Source of the DNA: Phenylobacterium koreense
Lineage (GTDB): Bacteria > Pseudomonadota > Alphaproteobacteria > Caulobacterales > Caulobacteraceae
Direction of reading: 5' to 3'
Length of the DNA stretch: 64,000 bases
Assembly (NCBI RefSeq): GCF_040545335.1
Contig: NZ_JBEPLU010000002.1
Location: 434,001-498,000 of the forward strand
Each line of letters opens with the position of its first letter. Within the stretch, counting starts at the first letter, position 1. This document shows positions 20,594 to 30,124 of this stretch, piece by piece. The notes under the pieces are model-generated. The model was not told where the DNA came from, made no database searches, and saw only the letters and a program-made list of their open reading frames with translations. A program made the position numbers and the translations under genes.

Positions 20594-20674
20594 TCGAATC
20601 GGACTCGTCGTTCACGTCTGTTCTAGCCCTCGACGCCGCGGAAGTCGCCGCGGCCGATCGATCGGCTTTCGCGC

Positions 20675-21406
20675 CTAAAGCCGCCCGCCCTCGGCCAGGC
20701 GCTCCATCAGCCACACCCGCGCCGGCGGCAGCGGCTTGTTGAGCGGGCCGAACACGAAGAGCTCGAGGAAGTGGGCGGTCAGGTCGAAACCTGCCTTCAC
20801 GTCGCCCTCCGCCAGGCCCGTCTGCGCCGAGAGCATGAAGGGCGGCAGAGGCAGCAAGCGGTCTTTGTAGGGTTCCCCGGCCGCCCGGCTGACGGCCCGG
20901 CCGGTGCGGGGGCTCACATAGATCAGGTCGTCGACGGCGCCGGTCGCGGCGCACTTCGAGAGATCGAGGCCGAAGCCGAGCTCCTGAAGCAGACCCGCCT
21001 CGAACCGCACGAACACCGCCGGCCAGATGTCGGGGATCATCAGGGCGGCGGTCAGGGCCTCGAACGCCAGGAAGACTCCCGGATGCGGCTCGCGCTCGGG
21101 CAACGCCGCCGCAGCTACGGCCGCCGCGGCCGAAAGACCGGCCAGCGCCATCCGGTCGTCGAACAGGACTGCAGGCCCCTCCCCGACCGGCTCGAGGGCC
21201 GCCGAGCCGAGTTGGTCCGACACCCGCGCCCGATAGCGCACCAGCGTCCGCGCGCCGGCCTGCAGGAACGGCTTCATCCGGCGGGACGCGCCGCCGGCCA
21301 CGTGCGCGGCGTACTTGCCGTGCCGGGCGGTCAGCAGCTCGACGATCGCCCCGGTCTCGCCATAGGCGCGAGCCGACAGCACGAAGGCCTCGTCCTCGAA
21401 CTCCAT
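20675..21406 (-). CDS. recO: DNA repair protein RecO
   Basis: RecO loads RecA in the RecFOR gap-repair pathway. The N-terminal OB fold is recognisable (EDEAFVLSARAYGETGAIVELLTARHGKYAAHVAGG), followed by the helical domain; 243 residues is the usual length. It lies downstream of era, separated by a palindrome-rich element, and upstream of parC. Confidence 0.9.
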   Translation of the reverse strand: MEFEDEAFVLSARAYGETGAIVELLTARHGKYAAHVAGGASRRMKPFLQAGARTLVRYRARVSDQLGSAALEPVGEGPAVLFDDRMALAGLSAAAAVAAAALPEREPHPGVFLAFEALTAALMIPDIWPAVFVRFEAGLLQELGFGLDLSKCAATGAVDDLIYVSPRTGRAVSRAAGEPYKDRLLPLPPFMLSAQTGLAEGDVKAGFDLTAHFLELFVFGPLNKPLPPARVWLMERLAEGGRL

Positions 21407-21427
21407 CAGGGATGGCTTCCCGCAGAT

Positions 21428-21569
21428 GCTCCCCCACCGGGGGAGCTGTCAGCCGAATGGCTTACTGAGGGGGCCTCCCCGCCAGGGGAGGATTGCTGCG
21501 GAGAGGTGGGACCGCCTGCGGCGGCCCCCTCCGTCACGCTACGCGCGCCACCTCCCCCAGAGGGGGAGG
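21428..21569. repeat. Cluster of GC-rich palindromes between era and recO
   Basis: Four perfect hairpins lie in tandem: GCTCCCCC/GGGGGAGC (21428-21446), CCTCCCC/GGGGAGG (21474-21491), CCGCC/GGCGG (21512-21524) and CCTCCCCC/GGGGGAGG (21551-21569). The composition is unlike the flanking genes and resembles the dispersed intergenic palindromic repeats of Caulobacterales and sphingomonads. Only one copy is in the window, so dispersal is inferred. Confidence 0.65.
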
Positions 21570-21580
21570 ATCTCAATACG

Positions 21581-22516
21581 TCAGGCGTCGAAGTCCAGGC
21601 CCACATCGCCGTAGAACTCCCGCTTGTCGGCCCAGCGCTCGTCCACCTTCACATGCAGGAACAGGTGCACCGGCCGGTCCAGCAGCTCGATCAGTTCCTC
21701 ACGCGCCCTCTGGCCGATCCACTTCAGCGTCTGCCCGTTCTTGCCCAGCACGATAGGCCGCTGGCTCTCGCGCTCCACATAGATCGACTGTTCGATCCGC
21801 ACCGACCCGTCCTTGCGCTCCTGGAAGGCGGTGGTCTCGACCGCGGCCGCGTAAGGCAGCTCTTCGTGCACCCGCAGGAACAGCTTCTCGCGGGTGATCT
21901 CGGCGGCCAGCAGCCGCGCCGGCAGGTCGGCGGTCTGCTCCTCCGGGTAGAGCCAGGGCCCTTCCGGCATCAGCTCGGCCAGCCGCGCCTTCAGGTCGTC
22001 CACGCCAGCGCCGTCCGCCGCCGAGATCATGAAGACCTCGGAGTAGACACCCGTGTCGAACAGGCGCTGGGCCAGGCCCAGCAGGCGCTCGCGCTTGACG
22101 CCGTCGATCTTGTTGAGGGCCAGGATCACCTGCTTGCCGGCGGTCTTCAGCCCTTCGACGATCGTCTCGACGTCGGCGGCCGAGCGCTTGTCGGCGGCCT
22201 TGGCGCCCGGCTCAGCGGCGGCCAGCTCGGCCTGGACGTCGACCAGGTGCACGGTCACGTCCGCCTCGTCCGCGCCGCCCCAGGCCGAACGGACCATCGC
22301 CCGGTCGAGGCGCCGGCGCGGCGAGAAGATACCGGGGGTGTCGACCAGCACGATCTGGGCCTCGCCGGCCATGGCCACGCCACGCACCGGAAAGCGGGTG
22401 GTTTGGACCTTCTGGGTCACGATGGTGACCTTGGCCCCGACCAGGCGGTTGGTCAGGGTCGATTTCCCCGCATTGGGGGCTCCGATAATCGCGGCGAAGC
22501 CGGCGCGGGTGGTCAT
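21581..22516 (-). CDS. era: GTPase Era
   Basis: Era binds 16S rRNA and assists 30S assembly. G1 is GAPNAGKST, G3 is DTPGIF and G4 is NKID. The C-terminal KH domain contains the GxxG-like ILGKNGQTLK. It has 311 residues. Its ATG overlaps the rnc stop (ATGA), so it is translationally coupled to RNase III, the usual bacterial arrangement. Confidence 0.96.
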   Translation of the reverse strand: MTTRAGFAAIIGAPNAGKSTLTNRLVGAKVTIVTQKVQTTRFPVRGVAMAGEAQIVLVDTPGIFSPRRRLDRAMVRSAWGGADEADVTVHLVDVQAELAAAEPGAKAADKRSAADVETIVEGLKTAGKQVILALNKIDGVKRERLLGLAQRLFDTGVYSEVFMISAADGAGVDDLKARLAELMPEGPWLYPEEQTADLPARLLAAEITREKLFLRVHEELPYAAAVETTAFQERKDGSVRIEQSIYVERESQRPIVLGKNGQTLKWIGQRAREELIELLDRPVHLFLHVKVDERWADKREFYGDVGLDFDA

Positions 22517-23211
22517 TTAGGTCCTTCTCGTTTCAACAGCATCATCGTGGCGGCGGCCTTCTCGGCCTCCTGCCTGGAATGGCCTTCGGCCTGCTCGGGT
22601 TCGTAGTCGCCGACGTTCACCGAGACGGTGAACACCGGGGCGTGGTCGGGCCCTTCGCGGCCGACCACCTTGTAGGCGGGCAACGCCAGGCCGCGGCCCT
22701 GCGCCCACTCCTGAAGCTGGGTTTTGGGGTCCTTGGTCCGCGGCTCATCGAGCCGGGCGAACTCGTCGGTCCAGAACTCCAGGAAGAAGGCGCGCGCCGC
22801 TTCCAGCCCGTCGTCGATATATAGGGCGCCGATCAGGGCCTCGCAGGCGTCGCCCAGGACGGTGTCCTTGTCCCTCGCCCCGATCTTGGTGGCGCTGGGC
22901 GCCATGCGCAGCGCCTCGGGCAGGCCGATCCGCCGAGCCACTCGCGCGCAGGCGTGATAGTTGACCAGCCCCGCCATCAGCCGGCTCATCTCGCCTTCCC
23001 GCGCATCCGGATTCAGCGCCATCAGCCGCTCGGCCGCCAGCAGGTTCAGCACCCGATCGCCCAGGAATTCGAGGCGCTCGTAATGCCGCACCTTCAGCGC
23101 GCCCTCCCCCACGCTGGCGTGGGTCAGGGCGCGTTCCAGAAGCTCGCGGTCGTGAAAAACGTGGCCGATGCGGCCTTCGAGTGCGGCGACCGCGGCTTCT
23201 CGCCTATTCAT
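22513..23211 (-). CDS. rnc: Ribonuclease III
   Basis: A double-strand-specific RNase for rRNA and sRNA processing. The signature ERLEFLGDRVLNL provides catalytic acids, with DACEALIGALYID as the second acidic site. The dsRNA-binding domain covers about residues 155-230 (PKTQLQEWAQ). The start at 23211 is chosen because it overlaps the lepB stop by 4 nt (ATGA); an upstream extension would lie inside lepB. Confidence 0.96.
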   Translation of the reverse strand: MNRREAAVAALEGRIGHVFHDRELLERALTHASVGEGALKVRHYERLEFLGDRVLNLLAAERLMALNPDAREGEMSRLMAGLVNYHACARVARRIGLPEALRMAPSATKIGARDKDTVLGDACEALIGALYIDDGLEAARAFFLEFWTDEFARLDEPRTKDPKTQLQEWAQGRGLALPAYKVVGREGPDHAPVFTVSVNVGDYEPEQAEGHSRQEAEKAAATMMLLKREGPK

Positions 23212-23993
23212 TGCAGGACGTTGAAGAACCGGCTGGGCCGGGCGTCGAGCACCCAGGTCCACGGCTTGAACAGCGATGCGGCAGGATCCCAGGAGAGCAG
23301 GATGACTTGCGCCTTGCCCACCAGGTTCTCCGCCGGGACGAAGCCGACGCCGATCTCCATCGGCGCGCGGCTGTCGAGGGAGTTGTCGCGGTTGTCGCCC
23401 ATGAAGAAGTAGTGGCCCTCCGGCACCACGAAGGTCGGAGTGTTGTCCATCTCCCCGTCCGGTCCGAAGTCATAGGTCACGAACGTCCTGCCGTTCGGGA
23501 ACGTCTCCTGGAACCGCTGGACGTTGCGGGTGAAGCCGAAGCCGGAATCGATCATCACCGGCGGCAGTTCGTTGCGCGGGATTTCCTTGCCGTTGATCCA
23601 CAGACGGCCCTCGCGCATCTGCACGCGGTCGCCAGGCAGGCCGATCAGGCGCTTGATGTAGTCGGTGTGGCCGTCGCGCGGCAGCTTGAAGACGATGATG
23701 TCTCCCCGCTGCGGCGAGCGTTCCATGATCCGGCCCCTGAAGAGCGGCGGGCTGAACGGGATCGAGTGGCGCGAATAGCCGTAGGAGTACTTCGAGACGA
23801 TGATGTAGTCGCCTTCCAGCAGGGTCGGCTCCATCGAGGCCGACGGGATGGTGAACGGCTGGAAGAACAGGACGCGCAGGAACAGCGCGATGAGAAGGGC
23901 GTAGGCGACGGTCTTCACGATTTCGACGAAGTCGTTCACCCCGCTCGCCTTCTCCGGGTGCTGGGCGGTCTGTGCGCGGTCGGTCATCTTCAT
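23208..23993 (-). CDS. lepB: Signal peptidase I
   Basis: Membrane signal peptidase, 261 residues. One transmembrane segment lies at about 24-45. The nucleophile Ser 53 is in SASMEPTL and the general base Lys 114 in DYIKRLIG. The conserved GDNRDNSLDSR box is near residue 197. It heads the lepB-rnc-era run. Confidence 0.96.
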   Translation of the reverse strand: MKMTDRAQTAQHPEKASGVNDFVEIVKTVAYALLIALFLRVLFFQPFTIPSASMEPTLLEGDYIIVSKYSYGYSRHSIPFSPPLFRGRIMERSPQRGDIIVFKLPRDGHTDYIKRLIGLPGDRVQMREGRLWINGKEIPRNELPPVMIDSGFGFTRNVQRFQETFPNGRTFVTYDFGPDGEMDNTPTFVVPEGHYFFMGDNRDNSLDSRAPMEIGVGFVPAENLVGKAQVILLSWDPAASLFKPWTWVLDARPSRFFNVLQ

Positions 23994-24166
23994 TCCTTGG
24001 TCCGAAGCAACGGACAGTTCGCCTAGCTAGACGCTGGCCGGGTCACAGGCAAGCGTGCGCCCCGTGAACTCTCTGTCATGGGGTGACGTGGTTGACCCCA
24101 GCGCAAGTCGACGCACTCTCAGCTTTCGTGGATTGAAGCCCTGCCCTACGGGTCTATTAAGCGCCC

Positions 24167-25081
24167 ATGAGCCGGCCCGCCCTCCCAGCTTCGCACATTC
24201 TCCTCGCCCTGGCCGTGGTCGCGGTGTGGGGGACCAATTTCGTGGTCATCCGGATCGGCCTGGACCACCTGCCGCCGCTGACCTTCGCGGCCCTGCGCTT
24301 CAGTTTCGCGCTGCTCCCAGCGGTGTTCTTCCTCAAGAAGCCGGACGTGCCCTGGGGCAACCTTGCCGGTTATGGGGTGCTGATCGGCGCAGGCCAGTTC
24401 GGCCTGCTCTACATCGCCATGAAGGGCTTCATCTCGCCCGGCCTCGCCTCGCTGGTCGTCCAGACCCAGGTGTTCTTCACCATCGGCCTGGCCATGTGGC
24501 TTGCGAAGGAACGCATTCGCTCCTTCCAGATCCTCGCCCTGGCCCTGGCGGCCATCGGCCTCCTGGTGATCATCAGCCACAACACCGACGCCTCGGTGAC
24601 GCCGCTTGGCCTGCTGCTGGTGCTGGGCGCGGCGGCGAGCTGGGCCGGCGGCAACGCCTTCTCACGCGCCGCGGGCCAGGTGAACATGCTGGCCTACGTC
24701 GTCTGGGCCAGCCTCTTCTCGGCGCCGGCCCTGATCGCCCTGGCCCTCGCCGTCGAAGGCCCCGGCGCAATGATCGAAGGCGTGCGCGCCGCCAACGCCG
24801 CCACCTGGGCCGCGGTGCTCTGGCAATCGGTGGGCAATACGCTCTTCGGCTACGCCGCCTGGGGATGGCTGCTGTCGCGCCACCCGGCCGCGACCATCAC
24901 GCCCATGGCCATGCTGGTCCCGGTCTTCGGCATGGGCGCTTCGGCGATCTTCCTGGGCGAGAGCCTGCCCGGCTGGAAGCTCGGCGCGGCCGCGCTGGTC
25001 ATGAGCGGCCTGGCGCTCAACATCTTCTGGCCCAGGCTGGAAGGCCGCCTCACGCGTCCGGCCAGCCAGACCGAGGGCTGA
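24167..25081 (+). CDS. EamA family transporter (DMT superfamily)
   Basis: A 304-residue inner-membrane protein with ten predicted hydrophobic segments forming two EamA repeats (about 8-135 and 145-285). WGTNFVVIRIGL at the start of repeat 1 is typical. Related proteins export amino acids, metabolites or purines; the substrate is not predictable here. It is the only rightward gene between lepB and acpS, so it looks inserted into an otherwise conserved leftward block. Confidence 0.85.
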   Translation: MSRPALPASHILLALAVVAVWGTNFVVIRIGLDHLPPLTFAALRFSFALLPAVFFLKKPDVPWGNLAGYGVLIGAGQFGLLYIAMKGFISPGLASLVVQTQVFFTIGLAMWLAKERIRSFQILALALAAIGLLVIISHNTDASVTPLGLLLVLGAAASWAGGNAFSRAAGQVNMLAYVVWASLFSAPALIALALAVEGPGAMIEGVRAANAATWAAVLWQSVGNTLFGYAAWGWLLSRHPAATITPMAMLVPVFGMGASAIFLGESLPGWKLGAAALVMSGLALNIFWPRLEGRLTRPASQTEG

Positions 25082-25086
25082 GGCGC

Positions 25087-25485
25087 CTACTCCGGCACGG
25101 CCTCGATGATCACGAAGGCCTGCGCATAGGGGTGGTCGTCGGTCAGCGACAGGTGGATCACCACCTTATGGCCGGGCGGGGTCATGGCCTCCAGCCGCTT
25201 CGCCGCGCCGCCGGTCAGCGCCATGGTCGGCTGGCCTGAGCGCATGTTCACCACGCCCATGTCTCGCCAGAAGACTCCGGCCCTGAGCCCGGTGCCCAGG
25301 GCCTTGGAACAGGCTTCCTTGGCCGCAAAGCGCTTGGCGTAGCTGGCCGCTCGGTCCGGCTTGCGGTCCGATCGCGTGCGCTCGATCTCGGTGAAGATGC
25401 GCTGGGTGAAGCGGTCGCCGAACCGCTCCAGGGTCTCGGCCACCCGACGGATATCGGAAAGATCCGAGCCGATGCCGATGATCAA
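25087..25485 (-). CDS. acpS: Holo-[acyl-carrier-protein] synthase
   Basis: AcpS attaches 4'-phosphopantetheine to ACP. The N-terminal [12 protein letters not shown] holds the metal-binding Asp, and [15 protein letters not shown] is the second signature. The length of 132 residues is normal. It is the last gene of pyrE-pdxJ-acpS, with its ATG overlapping the pdxJ stop (ATGA). Confidence 0.95.
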   Translation of the reverse strand: MIIGIGSDLSDIRRVAETLERFGDRFTQRIFTEIERTRSDRKPDRAASYAKRFAAKEACSKALGTGLRAGVFWRDMGVVNMRSGQPTMALTGGAAKRLEAMTPPGHKVVIHLSLTDDHPYAQAFVIIEAVPE

Positions 25486-26240
25486 GCCGCCCTCCCGGCG
25501 CGCGCCTCGTCCATCAGGGCCCGCATCCGCTGGATCGCTGGGGCCAGGCCCACGAAGATCGCCTCGCCGATCAGGAAGTGGCCGATGTTCAGCTCCATGA
25601 CCTCGGGGATCGCGGCGACCGGTTTGACGGTCTCATAGTCGATACCGTGGCCGGCATGGACCTCCAGGCCGAGCCGCCCGGCTTCGGCGGCCGTCACGCG
25701 CAGGGCCTCCAGCAGCTTGCCGGCATTGGGTGAGCGATCGCGGACGGCGTCGCAATAGGCGCCGGTGTGCAGTTCGACCACCTGGGCGCCCATGGCCTTG
25801 GACGCGGCCGCCTGAGCCGGGTCGGCGTCGATGAAGCAGGAGACGCGTACGCCCGCGGCGGCCAGCTTGCTCACCACCGGGGCGATGTGGTTGTGGCCGC
25901 CGACCACGTCCAGCCCGCCCTCCGTCGTGCGCTCCTCGCGCCGCTCGGGCACCAGGCAGGCCGCATGCGGCAGGTGCGACAGGGCGATGGCCTCCATTTC
26001 GGGGGTCACCGCCATCTCGAAGTTCAGCGGCCGGCCACGCTTGCGGGTGATCGCGGCCAAGGCGTCGATATCGGCGTCGGAGATATGCCGCCGATCCTCG
26101 CGCAGGTGAGCGGTGATCCCGTCGGCCCCGGCCGCGATGGCCAGTTCGGCCGCCCGCACCGGGTCGGGATAGTTGCTCCCACGGGCGTTCCGGATGGTCG
26201 CCACATGGTCGATGTTCACGCCCAGCCGAAGCTTGTTCAC
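25482..26240 (-). CDS. pdxJ: Pyridoxine 5'-phosphate synthase
   Basis: PdxJ closes the ring of vitamin B6 from 3-amino-2-oxopropyl phosphate and deoxyxylulose 5-phosphate. The sequence begins [18 protein letters not shown] and contains [14 protein letters not shown] and the catalytic HTGAY; 252 residues. The start is a GTG at 26240 that overlaps the pyrE stop as GTGA. No ATG is available upstream without entering pyrE. Confidence 0.96.
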   Translation of the reverse strand: MNKLRLGVNIDHVATIRNARGSNYPDPVRAAELAIAAGADGITAHLREDRRHISDADIDALAAITRKRGRPLNFEMAVTPEMEAIALSHLPHAACLVPERREERTTEGGLDVVGGHNHIAPVVSKLAAAGVRVSCFIDADPAQAAASKAMGAQVVELHTGAYCDAVRDRSPNAGKLLEALRVTAAEAGRLGLEVHAGHGIDYETVKPVAAIPEVMELNIGHFLIGEAIFVGLAPAIQRMRALMDEARAGRAA

Positions 26241-26821
26241 TTGTTGAGCCTCCGGCTCCCGGGGTCCTCGATGGGGATCGCCGCCAGTTCCGGCGGCAGT
26301 TGGTCGGCGGGATAGGCCGGCACGTCCAGCCGGGCCAGGGCGACGAAGGGCGCGCCCGGATCGGCCCGGCCGCCGGAGCGATCGACGATGCAGGCCGCGA
26401 CGACGACGTTTCCGCCGGCCTTCTTGATCGCCTCGACGCACTCGCGCGATGAAAGGCCTGTCGAGACGATGTCCTCGACCATGGCGATCCGCGCGCCCGG
26501 CGGGATCGCGAAGGCGCGGCGCAGCTTGAACTCTCCGCCTTCCCGCTCGACGTACATCGACGGAACGCCGAGGGCGCGGGCGGTCTCGTAGCCGGGGATG
26601 ATCCCGCCGACGGCCGGCGAGATGCACAGATCGACCTCGCCGACCGCTTCCTTGATCTTCGCCGCCAGCGCCTTGCACAGCCGCTCGGTGCGCTCCGGAT
26701 ACTGAAAAACCAGGTTTTTCTGGAGGAAGGTCCCGGAATGCAGGCCGCTCGACAGGACGAAGTGGCCTTCGCGCAGGGCGCCCGAGGCGCGGAACTCTTC
26801 CAGGACGTCTTCAGTGTTCAT
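26237..26821 (-). CDS. pyrE: Orotate phosphoribosyltransferase
   Basis: PyrE converts orotate and PRPP to OMP in pyrimidine synthesis. The PRPP-binding motif [11 protein letters not shown] lies at about 115-125, and an N-terminal [17 protein letters not shown] motif is present; 194 residues. It is first in the pyrE-pdxJ-acpS operon. The start at 26821 ([10 protein letters not shown]) has no stronger rival. Confidence 0.95.
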   Translation of the reverse strand: MNTEDVLEEFRASGALREGHFVLSSGLHSGTFLQKNLVFQYPERTERLCKALAAKIKEAVGEVDLCISPAVGGIIPGYETARALGVPSMYVEREGGEFKLRRAFAIPPGARIAMVEDIVSTGLSSRECVEAIKKAGGNVVVAACIVDRSGGRADPGAPFVALARLDVPAYPADQLPPELAAIPIEDPGSRRLNK

Positions 26822-26859
26822 TTGGGTCTCCTGATCTGCGCTTATCGCAAATCTGCCGG

Positions 26860-28119
26860 TCAGGAGAACCCCGAAAGGTCGGGCATGCGCCCATTCCATC
26901 CCGACACCCTCTCCAGGGCCGCCGCGAGGGCGACGACGGAGGTCTCGTCGGCGTCGCCGCCCATGACCTGGAAGCCTATCGGCATCCCTGTTTTTGCGAG
27001 CCCAATCGGCAGGTTTGCTGCCGATATGTCCAGATAGTTGCCGGCGCGGGTCATGGCCGAAAACGGCGAGGTGGTTTCGTCGGCCTCGGCGATGGGCGGG
27101 GCCGGGATCGGCGAGGTCGGGCTGACCAGGGCGTGATAGGACGCCATCCAGGCGCCGAATTCGGCCTGATGGGCCGCCCGCTGCGCCTGGGCCTGGGCGA
27201 GCTGGGCGTCGGTCACCTCGCGGCCGGCTTCGAAGCGCCGGCGGATCCAAGGGTCCATGCGCTCGCCATGCGCCTCGACGTGCGCCCCGCGCACCCGCCA
27301 GCCCTCGGCGGTCATCAGCCAGCCATTGGGCGCGAAATAGTCCGAGAACGGCCGCGGCAACCGCGCCTCCTCGACCACCACGTCCAGAGCCCGAAGCTTG
27401 CGCAGGGCCTCCTCGTAGTGCGCGGCGACGTCCGGGTGGATGTCCGGGACCGCCGACAGCGGAAGCGCGGCCACGCGCCAGCCCTTGACCGGCGTCGCAA
27501 GCGCGGCGGCCGCGTCGAACGCAGGACGGGCCGAAAAGCCGTCATCGGGCCCGGACATGGCCGCCAGCGCCTGCGCCGCGTCCGCCACCGATCGCGCCAG
27601 CACCCCGACTGTGTCGAGGCTGGGCGCCAGGTCATGGACGCCGCGGGTCGAGACGAGGCCCCTGCCCGGCTTGATCCCTACGACGCCGCAGGCCGCGGCC
27701 GGGATCCGCACCGAGCCGCCGGTGTCGGTGCCGAGCGCCACGTCGCAGAGCCCGGCGGCGACCGCCACGGCCGATCCGCTCGACGAGCCGCCCGGCGCGC
27801 GATGCACCGAGGGGTCCCAGGGGTTCCACGGCGCGCCCACCACACGGTTGGTTCCCCAGCCGCCGCAGGCCAGCTCGACCGTGTGGGTCTTGCCCACCAC
27901 GCCATAGCCGGCGTCGATCAGGCGCTGGACGACCGTCGCGTGGCAGGCCGGCGCGGGATCGAGGGGAACCACGCCCCCGCCGCCGGTCGGAACCCCGGCG
28001 ACGTCGATCAGGTCCTTGACCGCCAGGGTCGGGCCCCCGGCGCTCAGCGGCGGATCGAACGTCGTGACGAAGGCGTGCAGCCGTTCGCCCAAGCGCCGGC
28101 GCTCGTCCGGCGTCATCAC
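26860..28119 (-). CDS. Amidase signature enzyme
   Basis: A 419-residue amidase. The catalytic triad of the amidase signature is visible: Lys in LAVKDLID (about residue 34), the cis-Ser in GGSSSGSA and the nucleophile Ser in [10 protein letters not shown]. Members hydrolyse amides or act in tRNA amidation, but without gatB/gatC here a catabolic amidase is more likely. Its start overlaps the preceding amidohydrolase stop (ATGA), so the two may act in one route, for example on N-acyl or amide compounds. Confidence 0.87.
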   Translation of the reverse strand: MMTPDERRRLGERLHAFVTTFDPPLSAGGPTLAVKDLIDVAGVPTGGGGVVPLDPAPACHATVVQRLIDAGYGVVGKTHTVELACGGWGTNRVVGAPWNPWDPSVHRAPGGSSSGSAVAVAAGLCDVALGTDTGGSVRIPAAACGVVGIKPGRGLVSTRGVHDLAPSLDTVGVLARSVADAAQALAAMSGPDDGFSARPAFDAAAALATPVKGWRVAALPLSAVPDIHPDVAAHYEEALRKLRALDVVVEEARLPRPFSDYFAPNGWLMTAEGWRVRGAHVEAHGERMDPWIRRRFEAGREVTDAQLAQAQAQRAAHQAEFGAWMASYHALVSPTSPIPAPPIAEADETTSPFSAMTRAGNYLDISAANLPIGLAKTGMPIGFQVMGGDADETSVVALAAALERVSGWNGRMPDLSGFS

Positions 28120-29849
28120 CAGGCCCAGCTCCAGTCCTTGGCGCTCACGCGGCAGCCGCCGTCGGCCCAGCCCTTCCAGCCGCGGCCGCGCACCACCTGG
28201 CCGGAGAGCTGGCCAGTGGGCTCGCCGTCCTTGAGGACCAGCTTGCCGTTGACGATCACGTCACGCACGCCGGTCGCGAATTGGGCGGGCTTCTCGTAGG
28301 TCCCCACATCGCCGATCGTCTGGGGATCGAAGACCACCACGTCGGCGTGATAGCCGACCTTCAACAGGCCGCGGTCCTTCAGGCCAAGGTTCTGCGCCGG
28401 ATAGGCCGAGAGCCGCCGGACCGCGTCGGCCAGGGTCGTGGTCTTCTCGTCGCGGACGTACTTGCCCAGCAGGCGAGCGAAATTGCCGTAGGCCCGCGGA
28501 TGGGTGCTGGACTTGAGGAACGGTCCCTCCGGCGCCTGGGCCGAGGCGTCCGAGCCGAAGCTCATCCAGGGCAGCGCCGTCTGGCGGGCGACGTTCTCCT
28601 CGGACATCAGGAAATAGACCACCTGCACCCGGCTGCCGTCCTCGATCACGAGGTCGATGGCCGCGTCCTCGGGCGAGACGCCGCGCTCCTTGGCGACCTC
28701 CGCCAGGGTCTTGCCGGTAAGGGGCTTGAGCGCCGGGTTCTTGAACCCGACCAGCAGCGTGCCTTCCGCGCCGGCGTGCCGGTAGAGGTTCTCGAAGTCC
28801 GGCTTCTCCTGGCGCATCTCGGCCAGGACCTTGGCGCGGGTCGTCGGGTCCTTCATCCGCGCGATCCAGTTCTCGACGCCGCCCGCCTGCACCCAGGTCG
28901 GCATGGCCGCATCCAGGCCGGTGGAGCCAGCGGTGTAGGTGTACATGTCGGCGGTGATCCGATGCCCCGCGGCGCGGGCCGCCTCGATCCGCGCGATGGC
29001 CGGGTCGAGCTTGTCCCAGTTGGTCTTGCCGGCCTGCTTGAGGTGATAGATCTCGGCCGGCGCGCCCGACGCCTTGGATATTTCGATCAGCTCGTCGATC
29101 GCCTCCAGCAGGCGATCGGCTTCGGAGCGCATGTGGCTGATGTACATGCCGCCGCAGCGTCCGGCCTCGGTGGCCAAAGCGATGAGTTCCGGCGTCTCGG
29201 CATAGCTGCCCGGGGCATAGATGATCGAGGAGCCGACGCCGAGCGCGCCGTCCTCCATCGCCTCGACCACCAACCTGCGCATCTGCGCGAGTTGCTCGGG
29301 CGTGGGATCGACGTCGCCCTCGCCCAGCACATTCTCGCGCACCGTCGCCGCGCCGACGAAGGATGCGACGTTCAGAGCGACGCCGCGCCGGGTCAGCCAG
29401 GACATGTATTCGTCCAGGGTGGTCCAGGCGATGTCGTACTTGATGTCACCCATCCGCTGGGTTTCGAGCCGCTTCATTTCCGGCGACCACGGCCCCATGG
29501 ACGAGCCCTCGCCCATCACCTCCAGCGTCACGCCCTGCTTGAGTTCGGAGAGGCCGCGCGGGTCGGCGATCAGGCTGTCGGTCGCCCAGGAAAGCATGTT
29601 GATGAAGCCGGGAGAAACCGCCTTGCCGCCGGCGTCGATCACGCTCGCCGCGGTCTCCGGCGCCTTGGCCCCGACATAGGCGATCCGGTCCTCCTTGATC
29701 GCCACCTCGCCCTTGAACGGCGCGCCGCCCGAACCGTCGTAGATCTCGGCGTTGCGGATCAGGAGGTCATAGGCCGGCGGCGACGCCGCCCAGGCCGAGG
29801 TGCTTGCGAGCAGGAAGGCGGCGAGACTCAGGAGGACGGGTTTTTGCAT
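28116..29849 (-). CDS. Secreted amidohydrolase of the D-aminoacylase family, HxH motif missing
   Basis: A 577-residue protein with a signal peptide (about 1-22, ending SAWA). It shows the amidohydrolase layout of N-acyl-D-amino-acid deacylases: LLIRNAEIYDGSG, the strand ending in SPGFI, YISHMRSE, EIYHLKQAGK and a late SFGSDAS. Where family members have GFIDxHTHxD this protein has GFINMLSWATD, so the first two metal-binding histidines are absent. Later histidines and the Asp are kept. It may use one metal or a different chemistry. The start at 29849 is the ATG before the signal peptide. Confidence 0.82.
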   Translation of the reverse strand: MQKPVLLSLAAFLLASTSAWAASPPAYDLLIRNAEIYDGSGGAPFKGEVAIKEDRIAYVGAKAPETAASVIDAGGKAVSPGFINMLSWATDSLIADPRGLSELKQGVTLEVMGEGSSMGPWSPEMKRLETQRMGDIKYDIAWTTLDEYMSWLTRRGVALNVASFVGAATVRENVLGEGDVDPTPEQLAQMRRLVVEAMEDGALGVGSSIIYAPGSYAETPELIALATEAGRCGGMYISHMRSEADRLLEAIDELIEISKASGAPAEIYHLKQAGKTNWDKLDPAIARIEAARAAGHRITADMYTYTAGSTGLDAAMPTWVQAGGVENWIARMKDPTTRAKVLAEMRQEKPDFENLYRHAGAEGTLLVGFKNPALKPLTGKTLAEVAKERGVSPEDAAIDLVIEDGSRVQVVYFLMSEENVARQTALPWMSFGSDASAQAPEGPFLKSSTHPRAYGNFARLLGKYVRDEKTTTLADAVRRLSAYPAQNLGLKDRGLLKVGYHADVVVFDPQTIGDVGTYEKPAQFATGVRDVIVNGKLVLKDGEPTGQLSGQVVRGRGWKGWADGGCRVSAKDWSWAW

Positions 29850-29926
29850 GGGCCCATGTGAAGCCAGAATTTCCCGCCTGTCAGGCGCCGCTTGCCCGGC
29901 AAGGTGGCAAAAATCCGCCCGCAGAA

Positions 29927-29951
29927 GGAACCGCCTGCGCGGAAGGAGGTT
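29927..29951 (+). promoter_or_regulatory. EcfG-type promoter before candidate sRNA 1
   Basis: GGAAC (29927-29931), a 16-nt spacer, then GGTT (29948-29951). The known EcfG consensus is GGAAC-N16/17-CGTT, so only the first base of the -10 box differs. It lies between two divergent genes, pointing right. Confidence 0.55.
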
Positions 29952-29957
29952 CAAGAC

Positions 29958-30044
29958 TTGTCCACGCGAACATGGACATAGCCCGATCCCGAAACGCAAA
30001 TTCGATCGGACAGCGAAGCCCAGGATCCCCCTCCTGGGCTTCGT
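29958..30044 (+). ncRNA. Candidate EcfG-controlled small RNA 1
   Basis: An intergenic transcript is inferred from an EcfG-like promoter ending at 29951 and a terminator hairpin ending at 30043, giving about 87 nt. Three stems are seen: TGTCCA/TGGACA (29959-29978), CCGATC/GATCGG (29983-30009), and the 12-bp terminal stem CGAAGCCCAGGA/TCCTGGGCTTCG with a C-rich loop (TCCCCC). There is no credible ORF. The 3' part resembles that of the candidate at 31393-31495 (shared TCGGACAG(C)GAAGCCC). In regulation it recalls Caulobacter GsrN, an EcfG-dependent sRNA with C-rich loops; homology is not claimed. The ends are inferred. Confidence 0.5.
30014..30043 (+). terminator. Strong intrinsic-type hairpin
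   Basis: A 12-bp perfect stem with a 6-nt loop, followed by TTTCGCTT. It lies 81 bp before the hydrolase start and downstream of no gene on this strand, which is why a small RNA is proposed. Confidence 0.7.
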
Positions 30045-30124
30045 TTCGCTTGGGGTCCCTCTCCGAGCAGCCCCCTCGGCGCCAGACCCATGCCAAGCCC
30101 GCGCCGGATCGCTATGTTGGCGCC

